IMG/VR virus record: IMGVR_UViG_3300044646_001251
Location: 1-21,939 of that record
Direction: 5' to 3' (one strand)
Source: a virus
DNA: 21,939 nt
Shown here: positions 8,131 through 14,952 of the stretch, one piece after another
How the letters are laid out: the number at the start of each line of letters is the position of its first letter
How positions within the stretch are numbered: the first letter of the stretch is position 1
Program-made: the position numbers and the translations under genes
The notes under the pieces: model-generated
Databases searched by the model: none
What the model was told of the DNA's origin: nothing
What the model saw: only the letters and a program-made list of their open reading frames with translations

Positions 8131-9422
8131 TAGGCGAAGTATTCCTGAGCGGTGATCGTCGAAGTAGTGCTTTGCTGGACGGAACCACTTATGTTGAAGT
8201 TCAAATACAGGTCACTAGATCCATAAATGTGAATCTTGTATGTAACAGCAGAGGTGGTATTGGGTGAATCAAGAAACTCTATCTTAACATTGTTGATCGA
8301 CTCAATCTCACCGTCTTCGTAGCTGGCAGAAGCGATTCCAACTATTCCAGTACCAGTGCTTGTTCCAATCTCAGTTCCGTTTCTAGTTAGCCTGAAAACG
8401 CAGTTTTTGGAATCACCGGTTAAAAACGAATAGTTGATAACGGCAGAAACAAGAATGTTTGAACTGCCGCTTCGTGGAGTAATAGAAACCGATATTACAT
8501 CAGCACCAGATCCAGTGGTATTTGCCTCAATGCTTGCTCTGGCTTTGTTTGCGGTCTGCTTACATTGAGGTGAGTTTAATGAAGTCTGAACAAACTGACT
8601 GGAGTTGGAAGCCCGAAGTCTTCCAGTCGAATCAAGAATGATAACCTTATCGGTATCTGTATCAACATTCTGAGTGGTGATGTTCGGGAATGTAACAACA
8701 TTCGCGTTCACCGTCAGGAGATCTGCGGCAGCATTACCAATAGTGGTATTGCCGTTTACCGTCAGGTTACCACTTGCGGACAAAGACGCTCCACTAATAG
8801 AAGAGCTAGATCCAATCGAACCGGTTACAGTAAGGTTGTTCGATATGACAGTAGCACCAGTAACATCGAGGGTGCTATTGATTGTTAACGGATTGGCGAA
8901 TGATACGTTTCCAAAAAACGATGCATTTCCATTGCATGTGAAGGTTGAGCTGAATGTTACCGATGAAGCAGTAAGGCTTCCGGCAAACGAACTTGATGCG
9001 GCGGCGTTGGTTTGGACGATGTTTCCAAACACGGACAGATTACCCGCGCTCGTGGAGATGTTGCTGGTGACCGCGAGGGTGGACGAGAGATTGGCGGCAC
9101 CAGTGACTGCCAGAGTGGACGAGAGGGTAGTAGCACCGGTAACGGTCAAGGTGGATGAAAGGTTGGTCGCACCGGTCACACCGAGTGTAGAACCGATGGT
9201 GGCCAACCCAGAGACTGCGAGGCTCGAAGCCAGTCCGGTGGCACCCGTGACATTCAGGGTACCGACAATGTTGGCTGCGGTTGTGGAGAGCTGGAGCGCA
9301 GAATCGGTTCCGCCGCCATCGCTGATGCTCCTGAGACTTCCGGTAAGACTGGCGTTGTCGGAGGTCTTGAGTAGGCCAATGTAGGTGGATGCTACTGAAC
9401 TTCCTGTAAGTGGGGTTGCCAT
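8130..9422 (-). CDS. Tail fibre protein with tandem VTG repeats and C-terminal jelly-roll-like domain, 430 aa
   Basis: Residues 1-50 form an attachment-type N-terminus (MATPLTGSSVASTYIGLLKT). Residues ~53-120 contain tandem ~12-residue units of the form L-VTGAT-LSST, as in fibres built from triple beta-spiral or beta-solenoid stalks. Weaker copies continue to about residue 240. The C-terminal ~145 residues (VISVSITPRSGSSNILVSAV, then RLTRNGTEIGTS, EFLDSPNTTSAVTYKIHIYG, ending TSTITAQEYFA) match a domain common at the end of aquatic-phage tail fibres, probably a receptor-facing jelly roll. The ATG 9422 lies 1 base past the previous stop with only an A-rich leader. Placement before the adaptor and nozzle supports a tail or head-tail fibre. 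The host receptor cannot be read from sequence. Confidence 0.85.
   Translation of the reverse strand: MATPLTGSSVASTYIGLLKTSDNASLTGSLRSISDGGGTDSALQLSTTAANIVGTLNVTGATGLASSLAVSGLATIGSTLGVTGATNLSSTLTVTGATTLSSTLAVTGAANLSSTLAVTSNISTSAGNLSVFGNIVQTNAAASSSFAGSLTASSVTFSSTFTCNGNASFFGNVSFANPLTINSTLDVTGATVISNNLTVTGSIGSSSSISGASLSASGNLTVNGNTTIGNAAADLLTVNANVVTFPNITTQNVDTDTDKVIILDSTGRLRASNSSQFVQTSLNSPQCKQTANKARASIEANTTGSGADVISVSITPRSGSSNILVSAVINYSFLTGDSKNCVFRLTRNGTEIGTSTGTGIVGIASASYEDGEIESINNVKIEFLDSPNTTSAVTYKIHIYGSSDLYLNFNISGSVQQSTTSTITAQEYFA
9063..9266 (-). repeat. Tandem VTG repeats in the fibre stalk
   Basis: About six consecutive ~12-codon units encode variants of STLAVTGATNLS (NVTGATGLASS, AVSGLATIGST, GVTGATNLSST, TVTGATTLSST, AVTGAANLSST, AVTS). 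DNA copies are similar but not identical, which suggests repeat expansion followed by divergence. Such arrays can change length by recombination. Confidence 0.8.
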
Positions 9423-9423
9423 A

Positions 9424-10116
9424 TCAGTTTCTTGATCTGTTTCTGTAAGTTGACCTTATTTTCCATTGGTCCTGATAATTTCCAACCACATTCTTGGCAT
9501 CAGCAACGATTGGGGTGGTTTGCGAGGCGGCGATTACCGCTGCCGCCAAAGTCTCAGGAGAAAGCTCGGTGTATGGAGTTATATCTCCAGCAAGCACTCC
9601 GATGGCAGTTGCAGTCCCTGAATCAGTGAACGTAACAACAAGGCTCCCGGTAAGGTCCGTGATAGCTCCAATCGAACTTGGGCCAACGGTGAATACATTA
9701 TCAGTGTTTCCTGATGCATTCAGAACGCCTGGAAGCGTTGCTGGATTGACGGTGAATGTGAACGTGCAATCGCCCACCAATGAAACGATGAGCTGAAGGA
9801 GCGATGGGCCAGCAATGAATGCAACGCTGGAATTACCGGAGATGTTTACGCCCGCTGCAAGATTGATCGGGTTTGCCGTGAACTGAGCCCCGACGTATGT
9901 GAACGCCGACATTGCTCCGCTCTTGTACGGCATCACCCAAGCTGAAGGAGCAAGATGCCCATACGGGATAGCCGCCAATTGAGACGAGATGCCCTGTCCT
10001 GCGCTTTGATTCCTAAGATCTGTGCGCCCCCACATTGAACGCAACGAACCGGGGTCACCGCCTCTTTGTCTAAGCGGTAACTGGCAGAGTATAGTCGTGT
10101 TCTGTTTAAGGGCCAT
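9424..10116 (-). CDS. Beta-rich virion surface-type protein, 230 aa
   Basis: I do not recognise a named family. The N-terminal ~75 residues are mixed, with LPLRQRGGDPGSLRSMWGRT and IPYGHLAPSAWVMPY. The middle consists of hydrophobic beta segments with Gly/Ser turns (LAAGVNISGNSSVAFIAGPS, LVGDCTFTFTVNPA, LTGSLVVTFTDSGTA), i.e. a repeated 'G-xxxFTV-P' rhythm. The C-terminus has LSPETLAAAVIAAS, a helical linker that often closes phage structural proteins. The start at 10116 has GGGGA about 7 bases upstream and lies 3 bases from the previous stop. Its place between the AAGRWYD paralogs and the fibre suggests a surface or fibre accessory protein; function is unproven. Confidence 0.78.
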   Translation of the reverse strand: MALKQNTTILCQLPLRQRGGDPGSLRSMWGRTDLRNQSAGQGISSQLAAIPYGHLAPSAWVMPYKSGAMSAFTYVGAQFTANPINLAAGVNISGNSSVAFIAGPSLLQLIVSLVGDCTFTFTVNPATLPGVLNASGNTDNVFTVGPSSIGAITDLTGSLVVTFTDSGTATAIGVLAGDITPYTELSPETLAAAVIAASQTTPIVADAKNVVGNYQDQWKIRSTYRNRSRN

Positions 10117-10119
10117 TGA

Positions 10120-11004
10120 TCATCCCCAACCAACTTCGATTCCGCCATAGAAGTTGCTGGCAGCAGCGGTTGCTGCTCCAGCGAAATAGAGCCAGACAAG
10201 ACAAGCTCCATCCATCACACGAGGAAGGCTTGGCAACTGGTTGAGAAGATCACGTTCAGCAGCCACTGAAGCCGTGGTAATCGGAAGAGTCAGCAGCGGT
10301 CGGGCAAGGCAGAGGGCACCAGAACCGGCACCAGATGCCGCTGAGAAAGTGACGTTTGCCACATTTGAAACTCCGGTATCTCCCGAAGCCATAGGTAGGA
10401 ATGGCCCGTAGTTGTTTGCGGCAGTTCCAGAATGGGATATGTGGCCTGCAATCGCAGATACGGTCATCGAAACGGTGACCGGCATATTTCTGCCCGATGT
10501 GGGAGTGGTGTTCGAGTAGCTCAAGCTGATGTTATGAGCGGTGGCACCAGAAGTAACGTTTTGAACAAAAAACAGCCTACAACCAGCACCATTCGTGTAT
10601 CGAAGCGTGGGAGTTCCGGTAAGCGTCTGGGCGGTGGCTACTGCGGTAGAAATGCCAGGCCAATAACCTTGGAGATCTACCAGCATGAGTTGAGCCGGAA
10701 CGCCGGTGGCAACGCCAGTGACAGCCGAGACGTTAAGGATGTGCTTGGTATCCGGGCTGACGTTTCCACCGTGGCGAATTCCAAATATCTGAGTGCCGTT
10801 CCCGGTAGTTTCGTCGCAGCTTTTCCAAGCCAAAGCGGTTCCAGTGAATGCGTTTGCGACTGGGCTTCCGGCTAAGCCGCTGAAATCATACCACCGTCCT
10901 GCGGCGTACGCAGCCGCACCGGTGATCTTGTTCCAATCGGTTCGATTGAACTTTCCATTTGTCGTGATCTCGTTGATGAGATCATCCATTGAAGAGAAGC
11001 CCAT
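10120..11004 (-). CDS. AAGRWYD-family virion structural protein, copy 2, 294 aa
   Basis: This protein shares an ordered set of motifs with its upstream neighbour: AAGRWYD (near residue 34), then G-PV-NA, a TKH segment (SPDTKHILNVSAVTG), P--LMLVDLQGYWPGIS, RYTNGAGCRLFFVQ, a beta-rich centre and a C-terminal block with PFLPMASGDTGVSNV then ARPLLTLPITT. The similarity is spread over the whole length, so the two genes are tandem paralogs. Proteins of this kind recur in phage structural clusters without an assigned function. The N-terminus MGFSSMDDLINEITTNGKFN is helical and differs from that of copy 1. The ATG at 11004 is 1 base after the copy-1 stop. A capsid-decoration or tail-surface role is plausible but not demonstrated. 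Confidence 0.8.
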   Translation of the reverse strand: MGFSSMDDLINEITTNGKFNRTDWNKITGAAAYAAGRWYDFSGLAGSPVANAFTGTALAWKSCDETTGNGTQIFGIRHGGNVSPDTKHILNVSAVTGVATGVPAQLMLVDLQGYWPGISTAVATAQTLTGTPTLRYTNGAGCRLFFVQNVTSGATAHNISLSYSNTTPTSGRNMPVTVSMTVSAIAGHISHSGTAANNYGPFLPMASGDTGVSNVANVTFSAASGAGSGALCLARPLLTLPITTASVAAERDLLNQLPSLPRVMDGACLVWLYFAGAATAAASNFYGGIEVGWG

Positions 11005-11005
11005 G

Positions 11006-11854
11006 TTAGTTCCAGGTGAATTGTAGGAATCCCCTCAGCGGTGCAGGAGATGAAGAGGTATTGTTGAGTATCAAAAAGTTCAAGTAGGAGTTGTTTTGGA
11101 TTTGTACGCAGTTGGCTTTGTGCGTGAAGAACACGGTTTCTGCCTCGGTGTTCTGCTCTCGAACCACATGAGTTGCAAGCGGTTTGACCAAAACGATGTG
11201 GCAGAACCCGCCCATGCTGGCGTTGCAGGTGACTCTTTGGATGCTTCGGATACCTTCGTCTCCGTTGGCGAGCGGGATGAATGGTGATGCTGCTCCTGCG
11301 CCCAAGGTTGAGTCGATGTTGTTGGCGATTCTCCCAATGGTTCCGGTTGAAGCGATTCCGAATGTGCTTGTCCTGTTGGCTGTTCCTTGGCTGTTGGTGT
11401 AGGTGACGGTGACTGTTCCACTTGAACTCATTGGAGCTGCGACAACGAGGTAGGCTTGGACGCCTTCACCTGAGGTGTACCTAGATATGCTGACCGGGTT
11501 GATCATGTCCTGCGGATCGAGCGAATCCATGTCGATCAGCGGATAGAACATGAGGTAGTCGGCCAGCAGCATGGTCAATGGGACTGATGCTGTGGATGTT
11601 CCTGCTGAGAGTGCGAAGAGGTGTTTGGTCTGGCCTGCCGATGGTGTTGGGCCTGTGTAGATTCCTCGATTGGACTCACCTATGAGGAGAGTGGCTTCGT
11701 ACTGTTGGCCGACGTAGGCCTGATAGACTGGGATGCCTGCCCCGACGGCTGCGTCGTACCAGCGTCCTGCGGCTCCTGATGGAGAGCTTGTCTTGAAGAA
11801 GAACGACTGCCAGGTCGGTGCTTCGGCGAGCGATACTATTCCGGTGAAACCCAT
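11006..11854 (-). CDS. AAGRWYD-family virion structural protein, copy 1, 282 aa
   Basis: The order of motifs parallels the downstream paralog: N-terminal MGFTGIVSLAEAPTWQSFFF, then AAGRWYD near residue 29, GIPVYQAYVGQQYE, AGQTKHLFALSAGTSTASVP, LMFYPLIDMDSLDPQDM, ISRYTSGEGVQAYLVVAAP, GTVTVTYTNSQGTANRTS, PFIPLANGDEGIRSIQ and LVKPLATHVVREQ. The predicted content is mainly beta. It has one of the best SD sites in the window (GAGGAGG, 4 bases before ATG 11854), embedded in the three Glu codons ending the preceding small gene, so the two are coupled. Base composition is unusual: here the plus strand is G-rich, opposite to the terminase end. Virion surface role inferred; no enzyme motif seen. Confidence 0.82.
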   Translation of the reverse strand: MGFTGIVSLAEAPTWQSFFFKTSSPSGAAGRWYDAAVGAGIPVYQAYVGQQYEATLLIGESNRGIYTGPTPSAGQTKHLFALSAGTSTASVPLTMLLADYLMFYPLIDMDSLDPQDMINPVSISRYTSGEGVQAYLVVAAPMSSSGTVTVTYTNSQGTANRTSTFGIASTGTIGRIANNIDSTLGAGAASPFIPLANGDEGIRSIQRVTCNASMGGFCHIVLVKPLATHVVREQNTEAETVFFTHKANCVQIQNNSYLNFLILNNTSSSPAPLRGFLQFTWN

Positions 11855-12003
11855 TATTCCTCCTCAATTTTAGGGTTGCGTGGAACTAGATCAGCTTGCG
11901 GAACTCCATCTGGATGCTCTTCGCAGATGCTTTGAGCATCCTCATCTGTTGGCCATAATTGCCTCAAGCAATGTGGGCAGAAGTAGTTCACATGATCAAT
12001 CAA
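11854..12003 (-). CDS. 49-aa CxxC small protein (possible zinc-binding)
   Basis: The frame from TTG 12003 (or GTG 11991) encodes a 49-residue product beginning MIDHVNYFCPHCLRQLW and ending LVPRNPKIEEE. It carries CPHC near residues 9-12, a third Cys at residue 26 and His30, so a C-x2-C ... C-x3-H zinc site is possible. The TAA shares a base with the next ATG, and the upstream candidate start overlaps the end of the preceding gene (stop at 11996), so the ORF exactly fills an otherwise empty 140-base gap. There is no SD and no ATG, which lowers confidence in the start. The alternative is an untranslated spacer that happens to be open. Confidence 0.55.
   Translation of the reverse strand: MIDHVNYFCPHCLRQLWPTDEDAQSICEEHPDGVPQADLVPRNPKIEEE
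11859..11865 (-). promoter_or_regulatory. Shine-Dalgarno site GAGGAGG for the AAGRWYD copy-1 gene
   Basis: GAGGAGG lies on the minus strand with a 4-base spacer (AATA) to ATG 11854 and fixes that start. It overlaps the Glu-Glu-Glu codons at the end of the 49-aa upstream ORF, whose TAA shares its last base with the ATG. Confidence 0.7.
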
Positions 12004-12436
12004 CGGTAACAGTCAGCGCACCTGCGGCGAACTGCGGTTGAATACCGGTGGAAACTGAAAGGGAAGACGTTAGCGATCCCTTGAAGATGAGGTTTCCAGC
12101 ACCGGACAAGTCGGTGCCAATTCCAAAATGCGTCAGGGTGTTGGTGCCACCTGTGCATTGAGCAAACTGAACAAGGTCAAAGTTGCTGATCGTGGATGTC
12201 GAGAGCGTAAATCCAGATGCTGAGCGGGCCACTGCAATTCGAGCATATCCGGTATAGTTTGCCTCATTGGTGTTTTGATTCCCTGCTTCTCCGGGGTCTG
12301 CGGTGTGCAGGCTGATGAAGAAAGATCCAGCGGATGTAGAACCTCTGATTCCGGTAGCGTTTCCGATGTTTGCCCAATCGGAGTTTAGGAATATGAGATC
12401 AAGGATTTCCGCCTCTGCGGCATTTGTCATCGACAT
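11996..12436 (-). CDS. Conserved virion-type protein (SFFISLHTADPG), 146 aa
   Basis: The sequence follows a pattern seen often in phage structural regions: TNAAEAEILDLIFLNSDWAN at the N-terminus, SAGSFFISLHTADPGEAGNQ, then NEANYTGYARIAVARSASGF, an internal CTGGTNTLTHFGIGT and a beta-rich end (PQFAAGALTVTVD). A helical N-terminus is followed by about ten beta strands, consistent with a small jelly-roll or Ig-like fold. The start MSMTN at ATG 12436 lies 19 bases after the lipoprotein stop, and the 49-aa CxxC ORF overlaps its end. It is probably a virion or tail-associated protein. The family is familiar but, to my knowledge, without an agreed function. Confidence 0.82.
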   Translation of the reverse strand: MSMTNAAEAEILDLIFLNSDWANIGNATGIRGSTSAGSFFISLHTADPGEAGNQNTNEANYTGYARIAVARSASGFTLSTSTISNFDLVQFAQCTGGTNTLTHFGIGTDLSGAGNLIFKGSLTSSLSVSTGIQPQFAAGALTVTVD

Positions 12437-12455
12437 AGTGAGAATTGGCTATGGG

Positions 12456-12674
12456 TTACTTTGGGAGAACGTACCAGCCAGCCGGGAGCGTCACTTTGGA
12501 CGGCCCGACAAGCTTCTTGTCTTGGTCAAAAGCGTACACGCTGGCTTTCACTGGTTTTGCGAGCATCACTGGTTCACCGTGCGGGACCATTACCACCTTT
12601 GTCACTTGGCAACCCAGGCAGTCCAGCAATACGATCAGCCAGACCGTTCTTGAGATCCTCGGGTGCTTTTCCAT
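12456..12674 (-). CDS. Probable small lipoprotein (o-spanin/Rz1-like candidate), 72 aa
   Basis: A basic N-terminus (MEKHPRISR) and a hydrophobic core (TVWLIVLLDCLGC) end at Cys22, giving a signal-peptide-II-like organisation. The -3 residue is Cys rather than Leu, so the lipobox is imperfect. The mature part contains MVPHGEPVMLAKPVKASVYA and ends VTLPAGWYVLPK; small lipoproteins with a GEPV-L--PVK and PAGWY-LP pattern are common beside phage holins. The role may be an outer-membrane spanin subunit or other lysis-associated lipoprotein. The first 101 bases (12574-12674) overlap the preceding 57-aa ORF in another frame, an arrangement reminiscent of Rz/Rz1. There is no clear SD before ATG 12674. 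Gene confidence is good, the spanin role tentative. Confidence 0.72.
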   Translation of the reverse strand: MEKHPRISRTVWLIVLLDCLGCQVTKVVMVPHGEPVMLAKPVKASVYAFDQDKKLVGPSKVTLPAGWYVLPK

Positions 12675-12747
12675 GTTGAATGTTGGTGGGTGGTGTTTCT
12701 CGGAACCAGTCCAGCAGGGCCTTCAGGATCTGGTAGATCCAGTTCAC
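12574..12747 (-). CDS. 57-aa protein overlapping the lipoprotein gene in another frame
   Basis: GTG at 12747 overlaps the stop of the upstream holin-like gene as GTGA. The product starts MNWIYQILKALLDWFRETPP, continues TNIQHGKAPEDLKNGLADRI and ends GGNGPAR. The first ~16 residues form an amphipathic or hydrophobic helix; the middle T-x-x-(D/H)-x-K-x-P-x-x-L-K pattern is shared with short proteins found next to phage holins. It then extends 101 bases into the lipoprotein gene in a different frame. It explains a 69-base gap that otherwise separates holin and lipoprotein. It is too short for a classical i-spanin (Rz), which has a long periplasmic coiled coil. Function unknown; lysis-associated by context. 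Confidence 0.6.
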   Translation of the reverse strand: MNWIYQILKALLDWFRETPPTNIQHGKAPEDLKNGLADRIAGLPGLPSDKGGNGPAR

Positions 12748-12923
12748 TTGGGTTTCTTATCTGCGTCTTTAGCAGCGATCAAACCAAAGCCAACCGTCAC
12801 AGCGGCAATGGTCGCAGCAAGATCAATGTTGGTGGACGGGTCGCCGTCAAACAGAGCTTTCAACGCTCCACCCACGGCAACCATGATTGCACCAACTCCA
12901 GCGAGAGTAGTTTTCCAGTTCAT
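12744..12923 (-). CDS. Holin-like small membrane protein, 59 aa
   Basis: The protein begins MNWKTTLAGVGAIMVAVGGA and has two hydrophobic segments (residues ~6-24 and ~36-51) separated by a short acidic turn (LFDGDPSTNIDL), with a charged tail (AKDADKKPK). This two-helix hairpin with KALFDGDP in the loop is widespread among very small phage membrane proteins near lysis genes, often annotated as holins. The ATG at 12923 overlaps the upstream stop as ATGA; the stop overlaps the next GTG. The frame is open further upstream, but that extension overlaps the preceding gene and lacks similarity to this type, so the ATGA start is preferred. Lysis-timing function is inferred from topology and position. 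Confidence 0.72.
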   Translation of the reverse strand: MNWKTTLAGVGAIMVAVGGALKALFDGDPSTNIDLAATIAAVTVGFGLIAAKDADKKPK

Positions 12924-13090
12924 TTCTTTAGAGCTTTCCAGAGTCCAATTGCGGCAGCGACAAAAGCCAACACAGCGGCCCCAAACTGGAACCACTGTGT
13001 TAGCTGCGGAAGCAAAGAAACCGCACCAGCAGCGGCAGCGGTAGCCAGAGAGATTCCAACCCCACTGTTGCTGTTGGTATCGGTTTGCAT
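12920..13090 (-). CDS. Small hydrophobic membrane protein, 56 aa (holin-like candidate)
   Basis: ATG 13090 shares one base with the TAA of the preceding gene (TAATG). The product starts MQTDTNSNSGVGISLATAAA, has Ala-rich hydrophobic segments at residues ~11-27 and ~36-53 (FQFGAAVLAFVAAAIGLW), and ends in basic KALKK. Polar N-terminus, two hydrophobic segments and a short basic tail fit a small holin or antiholin. Overlap of the next gene by ATGA suggests the two membrane proteins are made together. Which one is the holin, if either, cannot be told from sequence. Confidence 0.68.
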   Translation of the reverse strand: MQTDTNSNSGVGISLATAAAAGAVSLLPQLTQWFQFGAAVLAFVAAAIGLWKALKK

Positions 13091-13242
13091 TACTCGGGTT
13101 TGTGTTGCGCGGCTGCGGTTTCGAGGATTTCAACGAGCGGCAGTCCGACCTTCATGTTTTGGACGTTGCCGGCCTTCATACCAATGACCAGCAGTTCATA
13201 GAGCTGGTTGAATTGCTGCGGAGTCAGTTCGATCTTGATCAT
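13090..13242 (-). CDS. Short helical protein, 50 aa
   Basis: The preferred start is ATG 13242, 1 base after the upstream stop, giving MIKIELTPQQFNQLYELLVI; a further upstream in-frame ATG (13281) would overlap the preceding gene by about 38 bases and adds only MRRRPSFPTLPPD. The protein reads as a beta strand followed by two amphipathic helices (QFNQLYELLVIGMKAG, LPLVEILETAAAQH). Similar 'L-P-xx-x-L-xLL' mini-proteins are frequent beside phage holin genes but have no known function. It is tightly coupled with the membrane-protein gene that follows. Confidence 0.7.
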   Translation of the reverse strand: MIKIELTPQQFNQLYELLVIGMKAGNVQNMKVGLPLVEILETAAAQHKPE

Positions 13243-13243
13243 A

Positions 13244-13669
13244 TCAGGCGGCAGTGTCGGAAACGACGGCCTCCTCCGCAACCAAAACCGGCTCCACCTG
13301 CGGCAACATCGGAGGCACGATCATCACAGGCGGCAACCACGGATTCGGCAGACAGACAATCGGAGGATTGATCTGATTCTCGATCTGCGCGGAGACGTTG
13401 GCTTCGACCGCAACGCGATCAACTCCACCAGCCCACACCCAATCAAGAACTTGCTCTTGTTGAAGGTCAGGATACGGAGTGAACGCGCCACTGGGAGCGG
13501 TGAACGTGGAAGAACCATAAGCAGTTCCAGCGTAAGTCTTCTCGTCGTCGCCGGTGCCGACAGTATCGACGCCATTGCAGCGCCAGTTTGCGGTGACAAC
13601 GACGTCGGTGTAAGGGCCTTCGACCTTACGGACGAACATCTGTTCGATGATCCAAGAGATGGTGGTCAT
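13244..13669 (-). CDS. Conserved phage protein resembling DUF7936, 141 aa
   Basis: A beta-rich core of about 105 residues carries the pattern WIIEQMFVRKVEGPYTDVVV, ANWRCNGVD, GTAYGSSTFTAPSGAFTPYP, DLQQEQVLDWVW, EANVSAQIENQINPPIVCLP and then NPWLPP. This series (VV---WRC, Y-G--YG, FTPY-dLt--qV--Wv, ve--ia-qi--q-nPp---lPLPW) is a familiar phage protein with unknown role in structural regions. Here a Pro/Val/Glu-rich tail of about 30 residues follows LPNPW, longer than the usual end. ATG 13669 lies 11 bases after the fibre-like gene stop without an SD. The family match is by pattern memory and should be confirmed by profile search. Confidence 0.75.
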   Translation of the reverse strand: MTTISWIIEQMFVRKVEGPYTDVVVTANWRCNGVDTVGTGDDEKTYAGTAYGSSTFTAPSGAFTPYPDLQQEQVLDWVWAGGVDRVAVEANVSAQIENQINPPIVCLPNPWLPPVMIVPPMLPQVEPVLVAEEAVVSDTAA

Positions 13670-13680
13670 GGTGGTATGGA

Positions 13681-14697
13681 TTAGGCGTTAGCGAGCGTGG
13701 TGATGGTGCCAGAGCTTCCACGGTACTTCAGCGCACCGGCTTCGACGTAGAGCTGACCACCAGTCACGTTGGCCGTAGGGGCGGTGCCGTTGGCGATCTG
13801 GATAGTCTTAGCAGCGGTGGTTCCGGCGGTGGTCAGACCGACGAGCAAGTTGCCGAGGGCGTCGAGCGTCATCGCTTGGGTCGGTGTAGCGGTAGCTCCA
13901 GCCGTCGCATTTGCAGTGGTTCCAAACCACTTATGCGCTCCAGTGGACAATTCGTAGCGATACTCTCCAACGTACAGCGAAGCTATCGCTTTGATGTTGG
14001 TGTTGTCGTTGTATCCATTGAACAACAGTCCGTAATAACCGTAAGAATTGGCACCGTAGAGTGCGCTGTTGTTGAAAATCTGAAGAGCGCGATATTGATT
14101 TCCCCACGCACTCGGCGTAACCCCCACGCCGACGTTGCCCCCGTTGGCAATTACAAATCGCTCAACGCCGTCTTCCTGAATCTCATACTGAAGCGTTCCA
14201 GAGCGATAACCAGCGGACCACGTTTTCGCTCCTACCTTGGAGTTGAATTTAGCGTAAGTTCCAGCGCCTCCTTCGACCAAAATGACCGGGAACGTTCCCG
14301 TTGGACTTCCCCCTACGCCTAGCCCCACGGAGTCTACACGAAAACGCTCAGTGCCTCCCGTACTAACAGCCCAAATATCGGCTGCTGGATTGAAAATGCC
14401 GGTGTTAGTGTCTCCAGTCGTCGTGATACCCGGCAGCAACGCAGTGCCAGCGGCGAAAGTCGAAACGCCGGTAACACCCAGCGTAGTCCCCACCGTAGCC
14501 GCGCCGGTGATGGTGGCGGAGGCGAGGGTGGCGGTGCCGCCGGAGCCGAGGATCTGGTTCACGGTTGCTTTTCGGGTAGAACCCGAAGCAGCCATTCCGG
14601 GATCAGCAACAACGACGATTGGAAGAACGTCGGTTGATGGAACGATTGAATAACCAGCTTGAGGCGGTTGAAGCCCTGTGATTTTAGTATCTGCCAT
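13681..14697 (-). CDS. Fibre-like structural protein with TGDTNTGIF motif, 338 aa
   Basis: The N-terminus, [20 protein letters not shown] then [12 protein letters not shown], is a common attachment motif for phage fibres ('I--L----a----D-lpiv'). After it come repeated strands similar to the other fibre ([20 protein letters not shown]), then [20 protein letters not shown] and [20 protein letters not shown], a stretch widespread in phage and metagenome fibre proteins. The remaining half is Gly/Tyr-rich ([18 protein letters not shown]). There is no recognisable intramolecular chaperone at the end; the C-terminus is a short beta block ([20 protein letters not shown]). Its place in the head module, well before the tail genes, would suit a head fibre or decoration, but a tail fibre is equally possible. 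Confidence 0.8.
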   Translation of the reverse strand: MADTKITGLQPPQAGYSIVPSTDVLPIVVVADPGMAASGSTRKATVNQILGSGGTATLASATITGAATVGTTLGVTGVSTFAAGTALLPGITTTGDTNTGIFNPAADIWAVSTGGTERFRVDSVGLGVGGSPTGTFPVILVEGGAGTYAKFNSKVGAKTWSAGYRSGTLQYEIQEDGVERFVIANGGNVGVGVTPSAWGNQYRALQIFNNSALYGANSYGYYGLLFNGYNDNTNIKAIASLYVGEYRYELSTGAHKWFGTTANATAGATATPTQAMTLDALGNLLVGLTTAGTTAAKTIQIANGTAPTANVTGGQLYVEAGALKYRGSSGTITTLANA

Positions 14698-14705
14698 AAT
14701 CTTTT

Positions 14706-14948
14706 CTAGTTGGGTTGAATGATTAGTTTTCCGTTGTCTTCTTGAACTAGGAACGTCGTTCCATCCTCAACAACAACAGAATCGAAAGTTCCAAATGTGA
14801 TTACTATCTTGCTCGCACTTCCATCTTCGCAATAGATGAAGAAGTCGTCTTCCTGCAACAGATCTCGGCGCATGATTGGCTCGTCAGGAGGTCTGACGTT
14901 TCCGCCAGACCCACTCGAAGCCAATCTTGTTCCAAGAGCCAGCGTCAC
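14706..14948 (-). CDS. Small beta-rich hypothetical protein, 80 aa
   Basis: I do not recognise it. GTG at 14948 gives [20 protein letters not shown], a flexible Gly/Ser N-terminus, followed by an acidic patch ([14 protein letters not shown]) and short strands ([34 protein letters not shown]). There is no SD, and an internal ATG (14873) is an alternative that would remove the first 25 residues. The stop is 8 bases from the fibre-like gene, with which it may act; the sequence cannot show this. Confidence 0.68.
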   Translation of the reverse strand: MTLALGTRLASSGSGGNVRPPDEPIMRRDLLQEDDFFIYCEDGSASKIVITFGTFDSVVVEDGTTFLVQEDNGKLIIQPN

Positions 14949-14952
14949 AGGC

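Noticed and set aside
8674-9384. 236-codon plus-strand frame opposite the fibre stalk
   Set aside because: Its repeats (APVTARVDERL) are antisense copies of the VTG repeat codons, not independent evidence of a gene.
12456-13242. Endolysin within the lysis block
   Set aside because: No frame there exceeds about 75 residues with an enzyme-like motif, so only holin- and spanin-like candidates can be supported.
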